A stretch of DNA of 64,000 bases, from the NCBI GenBank assembly GCA_013365325.1, contig JABVXV010000017.1, positions 186,001 through 250,000 of the forward strand, read 5' to 3'. Origin of the DNA: Dipetalonema caudispina. Lineage: Eukaryota > Nematoda > Chromadorea > Rhabditida > Onchocercidae. Of the stretch, positions 14,221 through 30,291 are shown one piece after another. The translations under genes and the position numbers were made by a program. Each line of letters opens with the position of its first letter. Position 1 is the stretch's first letter. Below the pieces are notes generated by a model that searched no databases, was not told the origin of the DNA, and was given only the letters and a program-made list of their open reading frames with translations.

Positions 14221-14546
14221 CCATTTCCCATCATCGTTTTGTATTCTTCCTTTGCATGTTTTTCAAAGCTAATTATAAATTTATAAATCATATGCAAATT
14301 ATTATCGTTTTAGCATCTCACTTTCATTGTGTTTCTCATTGTTTCTCATTTACTCAAATAAATACTCAAAAAACAATTTCCATTAAGTTCGTTGCGGTAA
14401 CGCAAGTGGTAGAACCGATTATTTTGATGTTCCAATTCTAACTATTAAAAAGTTTACTGTTTCGACAACACCTGCGCCAACAACGAACCACATATTTGTT
14501 TGAATTCGTAGAATTTTACAAACAATAGCTATGCAAATTTCAGTTT

Positions 14547-15308
14547 ATGAATTCGGATAAAGTCAAACTGGTTCAGGAACAATTCAGGAACAAAGTCGAT
14601 AGCTTCGTTACAGACGGGGAGATACGGTCACCTAAACCAAATGAGTTTCACTACCGGTGTAATTATCTTTACAAAGCAGCAAGCCTGCTCTGCTCACGTG
14701 AGTTTTTCATATGTTTGATTTCAAATGTGAGTTCCAAGGAGCTCCTGAATATACAGGAACACTTTTTTTTAGAATCATCTCGCAATAGTGGGCTGGAAAC
14801 GCTTAGCAAGCTTTACCTTCGTGAAATGAAAGAACTATGTTTGGTTGAAATGATACGACTGGAAAAAGATTTTGGTCGTACGATTTGTAAGCGCTGCAAG
14901 AACATTTTTGTTGCTCGCCTCGATGGCACCCAGTCGATCATCATAAGGTAATTATTAAAGTCATGTTGGCGTCAATCTGGGTCCCTCATTTTTTCGGACA
15001 CAAATTTGTAGTCCAACGAGTATTTTATAACACAAAGTTTTAAATTAGAAAATATATGTGTAGGTTTCTAGATTTATGGAATCAAATAATCTAGGGATAT
15101 AACAGACTATGATCTTTTTTGTCACCTTTAATAAGGAATTCTCTGATTTTTCAGACTGAACGGAAAGAAGCAAATGATAAGGACATGTCTCAGTTGTGGG
15201 GCTGAAAAGCGTTTCTTAAGAAACAGTAGGTACCTCTCTCGAAATGAACGAGATCAACAGCAAGTGCCGACTGAAGAAGTCCATCAGGCATTCCCTAGCA
15301 ATGATTAA
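14547..15308 (+). CDS. rpp-21: Ribonuclease P/MRP protein subunit RPP21 (Rpr2 family)
   Basis: This subunit binds the catalytic RNA of RNase P, which trims tRNA 5' ends. Exons 14547-14697, 14773-14947 and 15155-15308 join in phase to 159 residues. Family features are the helix RCNYLYKAASLL, a second helix LSKLYLREMKEL, and a zinc ribbon of four cysteines: CKRC near residue 95 and CLSC near residue 125, followed by EKRFLRN. A TTTCAG acceptor ends four bases before the ATG, which supports trans-splicing as the downstream gene of an operon. The first intron is only 75 bases, a multiple of three, and has no stop codon, so retention would add 25 residues in frame. Confidence 0.85.
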
Positions 15309-15719
15309 TGTATTTGGAACTTTCTCCTCTGTGTAAATTATTGCAATTTATTTTTCGTTTCAGTTCAGTAATTGAAAAATATGGCAAACATATGTCAACA
15401 CTGGTTCTCTTAAGTTCTTTTTTCATGATGTTCTTAAATCTAATTTGTCCACGAGTTGTGAACTAATGACATTTTTAAGTCAAACCAACGATTCTCAGAA
15501 ATGCTAAATATCTTTTAGGATTGTGGAAGGAGCAATTTTTTTAAGCCTGCAATCCATGGCAAAATCATTTTTTCTTTATCAAATAATTGATACAGTAACG
15601 ATATTCCGAAAAGCACAGAATTGTGTATTTCTCTTGTAGCCAGGAAGTAATTACTGATCTCATGGAAATATTTTGAACAATAAAGATGAGTTTCAACTTT
15701 TATATATCAAGATGTTTTA
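15309..15719. other. Convergent 3' intergenic region
   Basis: This holds the 3' ends of the RPP21 gene (+) and the WD40 gene (-). AATAAA at about 15680 could be the plus-strand polyadenylation signal. I see no coding sequence. Confidence 0.4.
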
Positions 15720-18700
15720 TCATTCAGGCGATGCTTCATCACTTATTCCTTCTAGATCCCTCCTTGCTCTCATCAGAAGTTCATCTTCTTCCTCACCATT
15801 CTTCCTGTTTTCGGAAGCTAAAAAAAATTAGAAGTTCTAGTTTATACAATAATATATTTAACAAAAGAAAAAATGAAGAAAGGAGCACCAGTTTTTGGAA
15901 AAAACCAACTTGTTAGCATGGAATTCCCGCTTGCAATTGTTGTATTGTAGTCTATTTGCTGGCTGTTACCGCTTTGAAGGTCCTAATAAATACGTCAAAT
16001 TTCTATCAAGAATTATGCATAGCAACTATCCGAATAAAGAAAAAGGAAAAAGTTAAGGCAAAATATAAAGCGAATTTGTAGACTAAGCAAATTTCTACTG
16101 TTTTACACTTGTTATAGGAAGTCGAATATTTCGAGAAACAAAAGTGGAAAAAACGTGATATCTGAACTGGTTCTCGAAATATATTGTTCCATTGTCAGAA
16201 TAACTACCACATGGAAAATGGATTTGAAGCTTCAAATAAAGTTTATCATCAAACGACTAAGAATTTTTGTAGTAACTGTGTGTTCTAACTGTGAATTTCA
16301 AGTGAACTTATAAGAGCACAGAAGTCGCAACTTGTCACCTGATTGATTGGCCAGTTGTTTTCAGCAAGTTCTACTACAGATTTCCGATTACCCAAACGGT
16401 GTATACAAACTGCACGATCTTCACCAACACTAGCTAAATACATTCCGTCTACCGAAAACGAAAGACTTTTCACCTGGAATTGTATTCACAATTGCTGATT
16501 TTCTGGAACTTCTTCATATGATTATCCTAGATACAAAATTAAGGAAGTTTTTGAGAGGAATAGTCACGCCATGAAACATTCGAAATGGTAAATTTGGAGG
16601 GTCTTCTTTAACTGGAAAAATATTGCAATCTGACCAAGGCATAGTGGAAAAAAGTTCTAGGAATGCTTTTCTTTTTTTTCAAATTAAATTTGATTCCTCG
16701 TTGAAAACTTAAAAACTAAGACCAAGCTGCAATTTGTCGAAAGTTAAAACTAGAATAGACTACGTAACGGTATTCCAGATAGCTTCTAGAATGATGACAG
16801 TTTTAGAAGTAGTTTGTTATTATTTCAGGAAAAAAATCGACCGTTTTTTAAGACTTGCTTAATTTTAGTTTATAACAAAGAATCCACATTATGCTGAGCT
16901 AATGAATTTTCAGAAACTAACCACTCCTTCATGTGCTCTTTGAAAAACGTGAAGTGCGCATTCCTGTGCAGTGCTCCATAGAATCACTGAGCCATCGTTC
17001 GATGAACTTGCAAACCTATAATTGATCAAATTTTGATAAAAATAAAACCCAAAAAACAAATGGACTATGAAAGTAAAAATTATACAAAACTTATACATTT
17101 GAGGATCTCGAGGGTTATATCTGACTGCCGTAATACAACTTCGATGACCACAAAAACTTCTAACCAATTGTGCCTTATCTGCGCGGCTGAAAACAGATCA
17201 TTATTGAATTCGGAAAAAGTGGCTATAATTAACAATTTCTTTCTCGTTTCCCATAAAGGGCACACAAGAATTTAAAGACAGGCTGAAACAAAAAAATCAA
17301 GGAGATTTTCTAAAAATTTGGTGCAAGTGTAAGTAATTTTCTCCAAAAGCCTACATCATATAAAGTTTGACGATCTTGTCGTCCGAACCAGTCAACAAGC
17401 TGTCCGATGATGGAGAAAAACATGTCGCCCTCACTTTGATTGCATGTGCTGGAAATATTATTTAATTAATGACCGAAAAATTATAGAGATTCATATGCTC
17501 GTAGCAAACCTTCAAAGAAAAATCGAATTTCAAGTTTTGGTGCATTGAGTATTGTGACAATCCCTTCATTGTTAGCTACGGCAATCATTTTATTGTCTGG
17601 ACTCTGAAATGTAAATAAAAACACAAGTTGGTAGGGTTTCACAAAGTCAAGCGCTTAATGAATCAAAAATTAAATAAAAGCATAAATAAGACGTTACTGC
17701 ATAAATAAGAAATTATTAAAACCAAAATATTTGCTGTTCTATATTGGATACATTCTCAAATAAATGTGGCATGCTGGAAGGGATCAAAAATTTTGTGAAG
17801 TGAATACCGCATGAGTTCACTGGTAATCAAAAAATCGCTGTTTTGACTTTACAATTTTTTGAATGAAGAAGGCTTTGACAATTAGCAAAATGTAGAACAT
17901 GCTTTCCAAGAGTTTGTCAAATCCCAAAGCATATTAATTAGTCAATTTTGCTAGGAAGAAATAAATTTATTTTCTTTTGCAGTATAGAAACTCCCGTTTC
18001 TATGCTACAGATGGAAAGCGAAAATGACTGGTTGGTATGATTCTTATTTTGATTAATAAAAGTTAAGTTTCATGGTATGAAAGCGGCTGTGAAAAATTTA
18101 CAATCTCTTTGCATCATTATAACATTTTTGGAGGAGAAAAATAAAAACACTAACATATGATAACGAAGAGACCTGTCGTGCTCCAGGAAAGCTGAGGTTA
18201 TCATCAGCAGTACCTTTCAAAGACAGTCTCGATAGAAACCCAGAAAAACTTACTAAAACATGGAGAATTTTATTAATAGTCTGCAACAAGATAAGCGCGT
18301 TAAAATGATAATGGACTTTAATGAACTTAAAAGACGACTTCCTGATATTCTAGTCTTGATCTTTAATTCTAAGCCATCAATTAATATTTTTTTCCTCCTT
18401 TACTCTGTTTTATGCCAGTCATAAAGAAATAAATAAGGTACCGTATATTCAATAAAAAAAGAATCACCACTACGAAGCAAAATTTAGAAATTTCGACATA
18501 TTTCACCTGTAAGATAACGAGTTCGGCAGGGTGATATTCTAACATACCACTGTTCCATGAATCCCATATTGAAAACATCGGCATTATATGTGAAGTCAGT
18601 TAAGGATAAATTAAACACATGCATCAAAGAATCGATACCAACAACTGCTATCACTTTAAAAAAAAAATATTATTCTAATAAGTACAGATCACTGAAGGTC

Positions 18701-19462
18701 AGAAGAAAACTTGACTAAACACAGAAATGATTTATAAAAGGAATAAATCCAATTCAAACTTCAAAATGTTTTGAAAGATAAAAAATCATACTTGTCCCAT
18801 CGGGTGTAACATCAAAATCCTGCGCCCCGCTCCTCCATCCTTTGATTTCCTGTTTCTCTGTTAATGACCCTGGATCATTTTTATCCCTAAAATATGAACT
18901 TTTCACTATTGTCAAGCCTCCACAATTCCCATTAAGCTAAGAATTACTCGAAAATAACCTGCAAAATTCATATCCATGATCTAAACACTAATACAAGTAG
19001 TATTTTCAATGTTAGTTATACTACGGATTATAAATGCAATAATATTCCGATATTTCAAATTATATTATTTCTCAAGAGATATAATTTATATCATATTTTT
19101 TTTGAATTAGAAATTTTGATCTCTGTAATTATTAAGAAAAATAAGAACTTACACAAGCCATACTTTGAGGGAATCTTGTGCACATGTTATTAAGTAATCT
19201 TCTTGTGAGTAAGGATCTCGTATGTAAGATACACCAATAAGTGCACGTCCATGAACTGTAAATGATATCATTATCAGACAATGAGTAATTACTGCAAATT
19301 TGCACAGAATAGTTTATTTTAGATGACATATTATGGTTTTAAACAAGTGATAACATTTTATATATAAATATTGAGAGGATAAAATGAACCTTTTGGGATC
19401 TTAGTGAGGGTCATAAAGCATCCCTCTCCATTACTTGAAGTCCCTTCACTCAAGACTGTCAT
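15720..19462 (-). CDS. WD40-repeat protein, WDR61/SKI8-like
   Basis: Twelve exons (19390-19462, 19153-19255, 18792-18886, 18507-18653, 18155-18252, 17510-17603, 17355-17448, 17097-17186, 16922-17015, 16339-16473, 15970-15982, 15720-15817) join in phase to 377 residues. Seven WD-type blades can be followed, with phrases such as CFSPSSDSLLTGSDDKIVKL, FASSSNDGSVILWS and FSVDGMYLASVGEDRAVCIH. Blade order and spacing are collinear with WDR61/SKI8, a shared subunit of the PAF1 transcription complex and the SKI mRNA-decay complex. Unlike WDR61 it carries an acidic C-terminal tail (EEEDELLMRARRDLEGIS) reached through a 13-base exon. The ATG at 19462 is the first in frame; a further 5' exon is possible. 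Another WD40 family cannot be excluded. Confidence 0.6.
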
Positions 19463-19998
19463 CAGCACTTGAACACATTCAAAGTTTATACTGCCCGAAC
19501 CGCTCTTCACTACACTTCTAATTCGTCCTTCGAAATATTTGGGCGTACATAGTCGTTTTCCTCTTTGTCGGATTTCTAGTCTGGTGTTACCTTTCAAACC
19601 ATATCTCTTTCATTCTCGATGTAAATTTAGCATCATTTCCCTACTACTATACTCTCAATCTCAGCAACAATTATCATCGATTTTTATCTAAACATCTCAA
19701 TCTACTGCTACTCTTCTTTTCCATTTAATTATCAGCTACTTCTACTTAACCCTGTTATGTGTTATTTTCTGATTGCTCTTTTCTTTTCATTTAAAATTAA
19801 TATCCTGCTCGTACTTTTACATATTTACTAATTTTAATCTGATCGATCTCTAAAACCTTCTTTGGAACATTTTATTTCTCCAGTTGGAATGCGCGAAACG
19901 TGTGGGCATCGAGTGCTGGTGTAATTTCAAACAAAGATATCCTCTTTTCAGTTAATTTTTTTCCTTCCTTTTTCGATATTCATTAATTTCATTTCAGA
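19463..19998. promoter_or_regulatory. Divergent promoter region, WD40 gene / rpn-8
   Basis: This is 536 bases between divergent starts, rich in CT tracts. A TTTCAG trans-splice acceptor ends one base before the rpn-8 ATG. An open frame continues upstream of the WD40 start as far as about 19597 but has no ATG. Confidence 0.4.
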
Positions 19999-22620
<2,622 letters not shown>

Positions 22621-24349
22621 CTTCTTTAGTCTTTAATTGCTGACTTCATTTATCATTTATCAACTTTTATTTCATGGTACTTTAAATTTTTCCGAATAAA
22701 TCTTCAAAAAATGATCATATGTCACGTGGAGAGCAAATGAATGAAGGATCATACCTGATGGGTTCATAAAATCAAAAATCCCTTCTAGACCTTTTTCAAT
22801 CACGATACTGCGTATCAGTATCATGATTATCATTACCAATGTAATAGCTTCATCTGGCGTTTAAATTTCATTTCTTATCAATTTATAAGAAGGTAACTCA
22901 CGATGCTTTTTTCAACTGTAATTCTTCCATTCATACAACAGTTGTAGTCGTTTGAGTTCAATTGATTCTTGCACTTTGCCGGGTATTACATCAGTTAATC
23001 ATATAGTGATAAGTATCACGATTGCATAAAGCGGATGAAGGCGTCATTTAATGTATAAAATTTATGGGATTTCTCTAATTGCAAAACTTCAATACTACTT
23101 TTTTAAAACAATTTGGAGTGTGTATCCCCCAAATGGTTTATGTTCAACGCTATAAGTGTAATTATTCGTAAGGCGCGTTGTGGTCTTGGAGTTCTAATTT
23201 TTTATCAAAAGCAGCTTGATTGTGTTGATTTTGATGCAGTCTTGCTTTGATGTTGTTCGATGGAGTAATCATTGTATTTAATGTGACATAATAATTACTG
23301 TCAATTGAAAATGTTAATTGCAAAATGGCTAGAAAGAAATGGAAACAGTGCCGATCAAGAACTGGAAAATATTCACCCTGACTAACTGATAGCAGGAATA
23401 ATCATATCATTAACAGAAGATTGGGAATGTTACTTATTCGATTATTACGAAAAGGTTTACATTAAAAGACGGGAAGATTATTATTGTCTTCTTATTGCCG
23501 TATTTTCGGTAAATTTGTACGTGTCTAAATATTTAGCAAATAAGCTGTTCTCTCCCACAACGTTTATTGTTTGAATAACTTTTTATGCTTAATAAAAAGT
23601 GAAATAATTTGGGATAATAAACCTATATGTGGAAAATTTTGCATGTATAGCGATAAATCATTCATTCCTAATATTAGTCAAATTATTTTTTGATACTCAG
23701 TTCAATTTTATACGAAATATTTATGATTGAAAAAGCTTGTTATGTTGATAGCTCCACATTTTACGTTTCCTTTCTATTTCGAATGTTGGATGAATTATGA
23801 AATATTTAAATAAATTAAACCTCTGCGGAGATCAAAAGAAAATAAATATACAATTTTAATTGTTGAACATATTTTAACTACTCTTTGTTTTTGCCATTTT
23901 GTTGGATTTTAATAAATTATAATCTTCCGTGTTTTAATCTCTGCAATCACAACTTGCAATTATTTCAAGTAAACCGAAATGAAATTTAGACAAAATGTAA
24001 AATTTACTTGCATTGTATGACAGCACCATTTTTTGTCATCCTTTAAATATAATTTACTAAGAAACTGTTATATTTAAATTGAGTTTGAAAAAAAAGTGTT
24101 ATAAATTGATGAATTTTTATTGTACGACATTAGTTCATTTATACTGGTGTGCAGTTGTTAGCTGAGTTTCATACTGGTTATTACTCATTTGTTACAATTA
24201 TTATATTAAATATTATTAAAACTGGACTAGAATGCAGGAGGATGTTAAGAGTTCGCTTGAGTTCAAAAACTTATCGATGAACTGAAAAATTAGGAATTGT
24301 AGCAGTTTTCATTATTTCCAAAATTACCTTATAATCTTCCAGAGATTCA
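22621..24349. other. Intergenic region, rpn-8 to hexokinase
   Basis: AATAAA at about 22695, 75 bases after the rpn-8 stop, is a likely polyadenylation signal. The rest is AT-rich, and I see no coding exon, RNA gene or clear repeat. The hexokinase promoter should lie in the last few hundred bases. Confidence 0.5.
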
Positions 24350-27300
24350 ATGCCAAGAGGCCAGTACGGTAATCCTAATTTAAAAAACTCAGATGCAGAT
24401 AAAGTTCGTTCGGAGGTAATCACTTGCTTCTGATAGTAAATTTATATGTTCGTCAGTTATGAATTTCCAAAAAACAAAAAAAAATTAATCTGAAAAGCTA
24501 ACCTTGTAAAATCTAAATGATCAGTTTTGTCCTCTTCCTGCCGCAATAGTTATAAAAATTGTTAGACTTATCAGAAAGACAATAAATAAAAATGTGTTGG
24601 TCGATGTTTGGATTCTAGATCAAGAAAATATGCGAGCAGTTCGTATTATCCGATGACAGTCTTATAAAAATTTCAAAAATCATGGAAGACGAAATGAACC
24701 GGGGTTTGCGGGGCGAGCCCAGTAAGATGCCAGTATAAATAATGATTAAACGTAGCATTGGTCATAATATTAATAATTTAAAGTATAAGGCTGCAGCATA
24801 TTTCTGTTTATAGGTAAATTCTATGATTTTGGGTTAGTCAGTAGTCTATGACCCAGAAATTTATCCACAAAAATCTTTTTGTGGTATGTTCAAACCGGAG
24901 GTTATAAAAGCAGAAAAAAGGATATATATGGTATGAATTATTCTACTACAGGTTGTCTGGAAATGTTACCATCATTCGTTCGGGCAGTTCCGAATGGTAC
25001 TGAGCGAGGCGATTTTCTGGCTCTTGATCTTGGTGGTACTAATTTTCGAGTGTTGCTGATTAGACTGAAAGGTGATGTGGCCGAGATGACTGGAAAAGTA
25101 TATCGTATACCTGAAGAAATTATGAGAGGTATTGGCACTGTGGTAAGCATATCGCAGTACTTGCAGCTTGTAGTAGCCATAGCTACCTCAAAAGCATTTT
25201 ATTCAAATTAAACAGGAACAACAAAATTGCATAGGTTTCCTTATTGCAGTTATTATTTGCCGATTCTTCTAGTATGAATAAAATTATTTGGGCTGATTAT
25301 CTAACTCTTCGATTGACTGAATAACTGATTTGCTGATTGTTCAACTGTTGGACTCATTGAATGACTGATTATTAGACTGAATGACTAGCTAGTTAACATA
25401 CTAAAATAACTTGAAATTTATTGGTTTAAGAGGACACTAAACGATAGCAAACTGTTGAATTTCAGTTTTCCAAGGGGATGATATACTCAAATTAGCCAAC
25501 TTTTCATAACCACAGAATAGTTAACTATATCTTCATCCAGGAGTTAAATCATTGCTTGTCAATTTCGATTTGCTTTTTCCCGAGTTCTATGCTTCTCGCA
25601 TTGTTAGGCGCATTGAGAATTCTTTTTTTCACTTCTTAAATTTTTGCTTTTTGCCACGAAAGGCTGGTTGATTTCCCGAAAAGTGAGAGTTACATTAGCT
25701 CCGTGGTGACACATGGATGATGAATCATCTGCTTAGTTGTGAACTGCAAGCGGATTCTCCGGAAAGATGGATAGATACTTCCGGATACATAATTAATTGT
25801 CCTTCTTTTCATTGTATTTACTAACAGATTGTATCTTTATCAGACTGAGTTAAAAATTTACAAAATTTGCGATGGATGGCTATATTTCCGAACTCCAAAT
25901 CATAATTTTTTTAATTCGTATTGAAAGAGGACGAACTTTTTTTTCTCTATTCATAGTGAATTCAAATGCATGAGCCATTTCCAAAAACTTCAATTATATC
26001 CTTCTTTGATGGATTAAGATTCATGGATTTTATGACTGGTTAGATCTCTCGTAAGGCAACACTTCCAATTGATCTGGCTTGGCTAATTTTTTTTCCCTCA
26101 CTGTTTCATCTTCAAAGCAGGATGAAGTACTTAATGGTGGAACTGTACAGGCTACTTTTATAATTTGTTAATCAAAAATGGTGTACAGATATTTGGGATT
26201 GGGACGATAAATAGAAGATAAGGCGAAAACATTATTGGCCAGAACTTTAAATTATTAAGGAACTACAACATCAGTTTAATTAATACCATGAAATTTAAGA
26301 TGGACATTGCCGCATTATATCGAAATGACAAAGGAAATGGTCGATGGAATGCTTACTTAAGAACTTCGAATAAGCCAAAAAGATTAGATGAGCCTATACC
26401 TGGTTTGAAATGTAGTTGTACTAAATAACCACACCAATATTGCATTGATCATCCATGATTTACAGCTATTTGATCACATTGGACAATGCTTAGCGGATTT
26501 CCTAGAAGAACATGATTTGAAAGACTGTAAGGAGTTACCTCTTGGTTTCACATTCTCATTCCCAGTACAACAAGAAAATCTTACCGCTGGTAGACTTATT
26601 AACTGGACAAAAGGTTTCAATGCAAAAGGAGTAGAAGGTCAAGACGTTGTCCAATTTCTTCGAGATGCATGTAATCGACGCAAAGTATGACAATATCGAA
26701 AATTTTTTCTTCACATTAATTATTTATTCACTAAATCTGTTGAATTACATAGTTATCATTACTTTTGTTCGTTCTATTGAATCAATTACCATTTGCACTC
26801 ATTCATTCTCTTCATTTTTACCAAACCTTCTGATAACTAATATATAACTCGGAGTGATAATTTCATTTAAAATGTTATAGGTTTTACATTTCATTATAGC
26901 ATTTATCCTCAAAACTCAACATATTGTCAAGTCTTGAAAATTTAGGATATCAGTATCGATGTAGTGGCACTTCTTAATGATACGGTTGGCACACTAATGG
27001 CATGTGCCTTCAAAGATAATACTTGTCAAATTGGCGTTATTCTTGGTACTGGCACAAATGCTTGCTATATGGAAAAGCTCTCCAACTGTCCAAAGCTCAA
27101 AAAATATGAGTTTGACAAGGACAAATATCCAAAAGAAGTTAGTCGCAAATAATTTAATTAATTCTTTTGCTAAATCCAATTCAAATGACAACAACTGACT
27201 CTTTTATTGTATAATTCATAGATCGAAATATATTTTAGATGATCATAAATATGGAATGGGGAGGTTTTGGCGATAATGGTTGCATAGATTTTCTTCTCAC

Positions 27301-28799
27301 AGAATTTGATAGAGATGTTGATCGTGGATCTATCAATCCGGGTAAACATCTGTAAGTATCTTCTTCTGTGAATATTCATTTTTTATACAATAAAATACGA
27401 TCAGAAATTTATTTCCCTTCTACTTTGCCGAAATGTGATTATCATTTATATTTGAAGTTTTGAAAAGATGATTTCTGGAATGTACATGGGAGAGATTGTG
27501 CGCCTTATTCTCGTGAAACTTGCAAAGGATAAAATGCTTTTCGATGGTGATTATGAAGCTATTTCAAAGCCAAATTGTTTCCCAACCAAATATGTCTCCG
27601 ATATTGAAGAGTCTGAGTTTCCCATTCTTTTTCTTTTTGACATCATTTATCACTTGAATCAAAGTTTACAAAAAATTAGAAATTAGAAAAAAATAAGTTC
27701 TCTTATTGTTACCCTTAATTTCTTATCAATATCTAATGTATTTCTAATAATGCTATGCAGAATCATTTTGTAATCTATTCAGGCAAAAAGGTCTCGGGGA
27801 TTTACGAAGAACGCTTCAAATTCTGCAACAGATCGGAATTAATAAGATAAGTGATAGCGATTGCCTTCATGTTGCATACGTTTGCGAAGTGGTCAGCACT
27901 CGGTACTTTTTTTATTCTACTAACCAGCCTTCCACTTTTATTTTAGGGGTCATTAATTCGCAACCTTTAAATAATCTTTCTATTTACCTCCTTGTCGTAC
28001 TTTACTTCGTATTGCCTTTTTTCCATACGGAAAATATATATATAATTCTTAGTGCACATCAACTAAAGTATTACTTCAAATATTCCTTTTAACTTCATTC
28101 TATGCCCGAAGATTCCGATTTGATGTGTATTATAAATCTTTGATGAATGAAATAGTAGGAAGTGAAAATTAGGAGTAATTAATGATTTGATAAATGCTAA
28201 TCAGTTAATTTAAATTTATCACTTTCCAAATTAAATCAAATTTTTTCTTCCCAGCATATTTATTACTATTAATAGGATGAAACCATTTTTAGGGCTGCGT
28301 ATCTCACTGCAGCAGGTATATCATGCATTTTGACTCGTATGCAAAAGAAGTTTGTAACAGTAGGAGTAGATGGGTCCGTATATCGATTTCACCCGAAATT
28401 TGGAAAAATTCTGGATGCGAAAATCAACGATTTATTGCCAAAAAATCTCGATGTATGCTCAACTTTTCTACCAAATTTTAAATTTCAATAATTTGAGCTC
28501 CTTTCTTTTTTAAATCTTAAAAAATACCCATTCAAATTTAAATGAGCTATCTTGTGTCTCTTGATGAAATATAACACCTTTCTTTTATTGAAAAGACTTA
28601 AACTAGCAAAACAGCCGCCGTCGCATTTGCGTCCACAAAAAAGCATTTCTCGTCATTCAACCATGGAAATCTGAATCTCAGTAAAAATTTCACCGAAGAG
28701 GTTTTTCAGTACCAGCTGATGTTGTCGGAAGATGGAAGTGGCCGCGGAGCAGCACTTGTTGCTGCTGTTGCTGATCGGATCAGGAAGGAACATCACTAA
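24350..28799 (+). CDS. Hexokinase
   Basis: Hexokinase phosphorylates glucose to glucose 6-phosphate, the entry step of glycolysis. Ten exons (24350-24415, 24619-24721, 24952-25142, 26466-26684, 26946-27137, 27239-27351, 27458-27610, 27783-27902, 28293-28452, 28710-28799) join in phase to 468 residues, the size of a single-domain hexokinase. Landmarks are [15 protein letters not shown] (phosphate 1), [11 protein letters not shown] and LINWTKGF (sugar site), [14 protein letters not shown] with the catalytic Asp, [11 protein letters not shown] (phosphate 2), [14 protein letters not shown] and [15 protein letters not shown] (adenosine site). The donor after exon 7 (GTCTGA) is weak but the frame demands it. 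AATAAA at about 28892 is a likely polyadenylation signal. Intron 3 is large (1.3 kb). Confidence 0.97.
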
Positions 28800-30291
28800 A
28801 CTATGAATGATTGGTGAAACAGAATGCAGTCAACACTAATCTCAATGATAATATTGATGATATTATTCTAAATAACAACCTTTGCACTTGCCAATAAACT
28901 TTCATAACTTCATTTTTCCTCTTCGATTAGTTCGTTTCTTAGTTGACATACATCACTCTCTTATCATACTCTTCAGAAATTATAAGTCAAATTCTTCTTC
29001 TCCTCTAGTGGATTCACATTATGTACAGTTGGTTAAGTATTAATACAAATCAATATTTGGAAAAAGGACAATTTAAATTAATAACGATGTATTTTTACTT
29101 GAATGTAATAATGATTGCATACTAAATGAACGCTTACATAGTCCATTTCGCCCTCTGCTTCAGATTTTCTTTAATTCCATCAGTTCAAGTTGAATTTCAA
29201 AAACTTGTCCTACTTATTAGCAAATTTCACGGGAAACGTGAATTTTGGATCATTTAATAAATTTGAGGAGGAAATTAAGAAAAAAATGACAAGATTTATT
29301 CAAATCATTAATGATGTTGCGTAAAATGAGATCGACTGATCGCGTAATAGGAAAACAATTCACGACAGAAATTCCTAGTCATCGAAAAATGCATACGAGA
29401 CATTTTTTCTGCCTATAAGAAAAAATTTTCTCTTTCATTTTACAATTTCTTTGAAGTGATGCATGGTGAAAAATAAAAGAATGTGGTTGCGATCACTGGA
29501 AAAGTTGAGATAACTTTTTAGAGAGTACAAAAGATTATCACTGAAAGCTATCATTGACTGAAGTCATTCAGAAATCGAAAAACTGATATGATCAACTTAC
29601 AAATGTAAATGGTTTTATGGTACTCGGATAGTACCAAAATAATGTTGTAAAAACTACCCACTTCTGGTGTTGAAGAAATAAGATGGATCAGTGAATTCAG
29701 TATCAACCAATTAAAGCTATAAGTTTAATATCTTTTTTCTCTTTTCAATATGCCATTTCTGTGATAGGAAAAAGGCTTAGGTACAAAGCAGTATATGGAA
29801 TAATGTAAAATAAAGAGAGAAAATTGGAGGACAGAATAAATAAAAAGAGAAATGGTCGATGATAGTTTTTCTAACGTCAACCTATCGGAGTTTGCTTAAG
29901 GGAAGCAACTGCTCGATAATTAACACTTTTACTGTTGCCATTATCAGTAATTGTGAGGTTATGGAAATAGCAATAACAAAAACATTAATTTTTTCTATGA
30001 AATTTGCTTCGATTATGCAAATTTTTCATTTTTTTTGGATAAAATATGAAACAGAATTATCGTATCCATCAGCCACTGGTTCATTTATATGGGATTGCAA
30101 GACGTGTTGTGGTGGTGTGCTTCTTTATAAGTGATTATTTTAAGGTTTCAAAGTTTTACTGTGAAATATTGATTTAAGGAGTGAAGAGGAGTGTTTATCA
30201 TTTTATAAGGTAGCTCATAAATCAATGAGATATAATTTTATATAAGGTGGAATAAATTTCATTATGAATTATTTTCAGCAGTAAGAAATTT
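28800..30291. other. Intergenic region
   Basis: This is 1.5 kb between hexokinase and the mini-collagen. An open frame at 29859-30134 has no domain, no biased composition and no splice context, and I judge it chance. Nothing else is visible. Confidence 0.4.

Noticed and set aside
14395..14440. Possible tRNA-like segment in the operon spacer
   Set aside because: No B box and no cloverleaf pairing can be drawn.
29859..30134. Open frame of 91 codons before the mini-collagen
   Set aside because: No domain, no splice logic and average AT-rich composition; it does not join in phase to the collagen exons.
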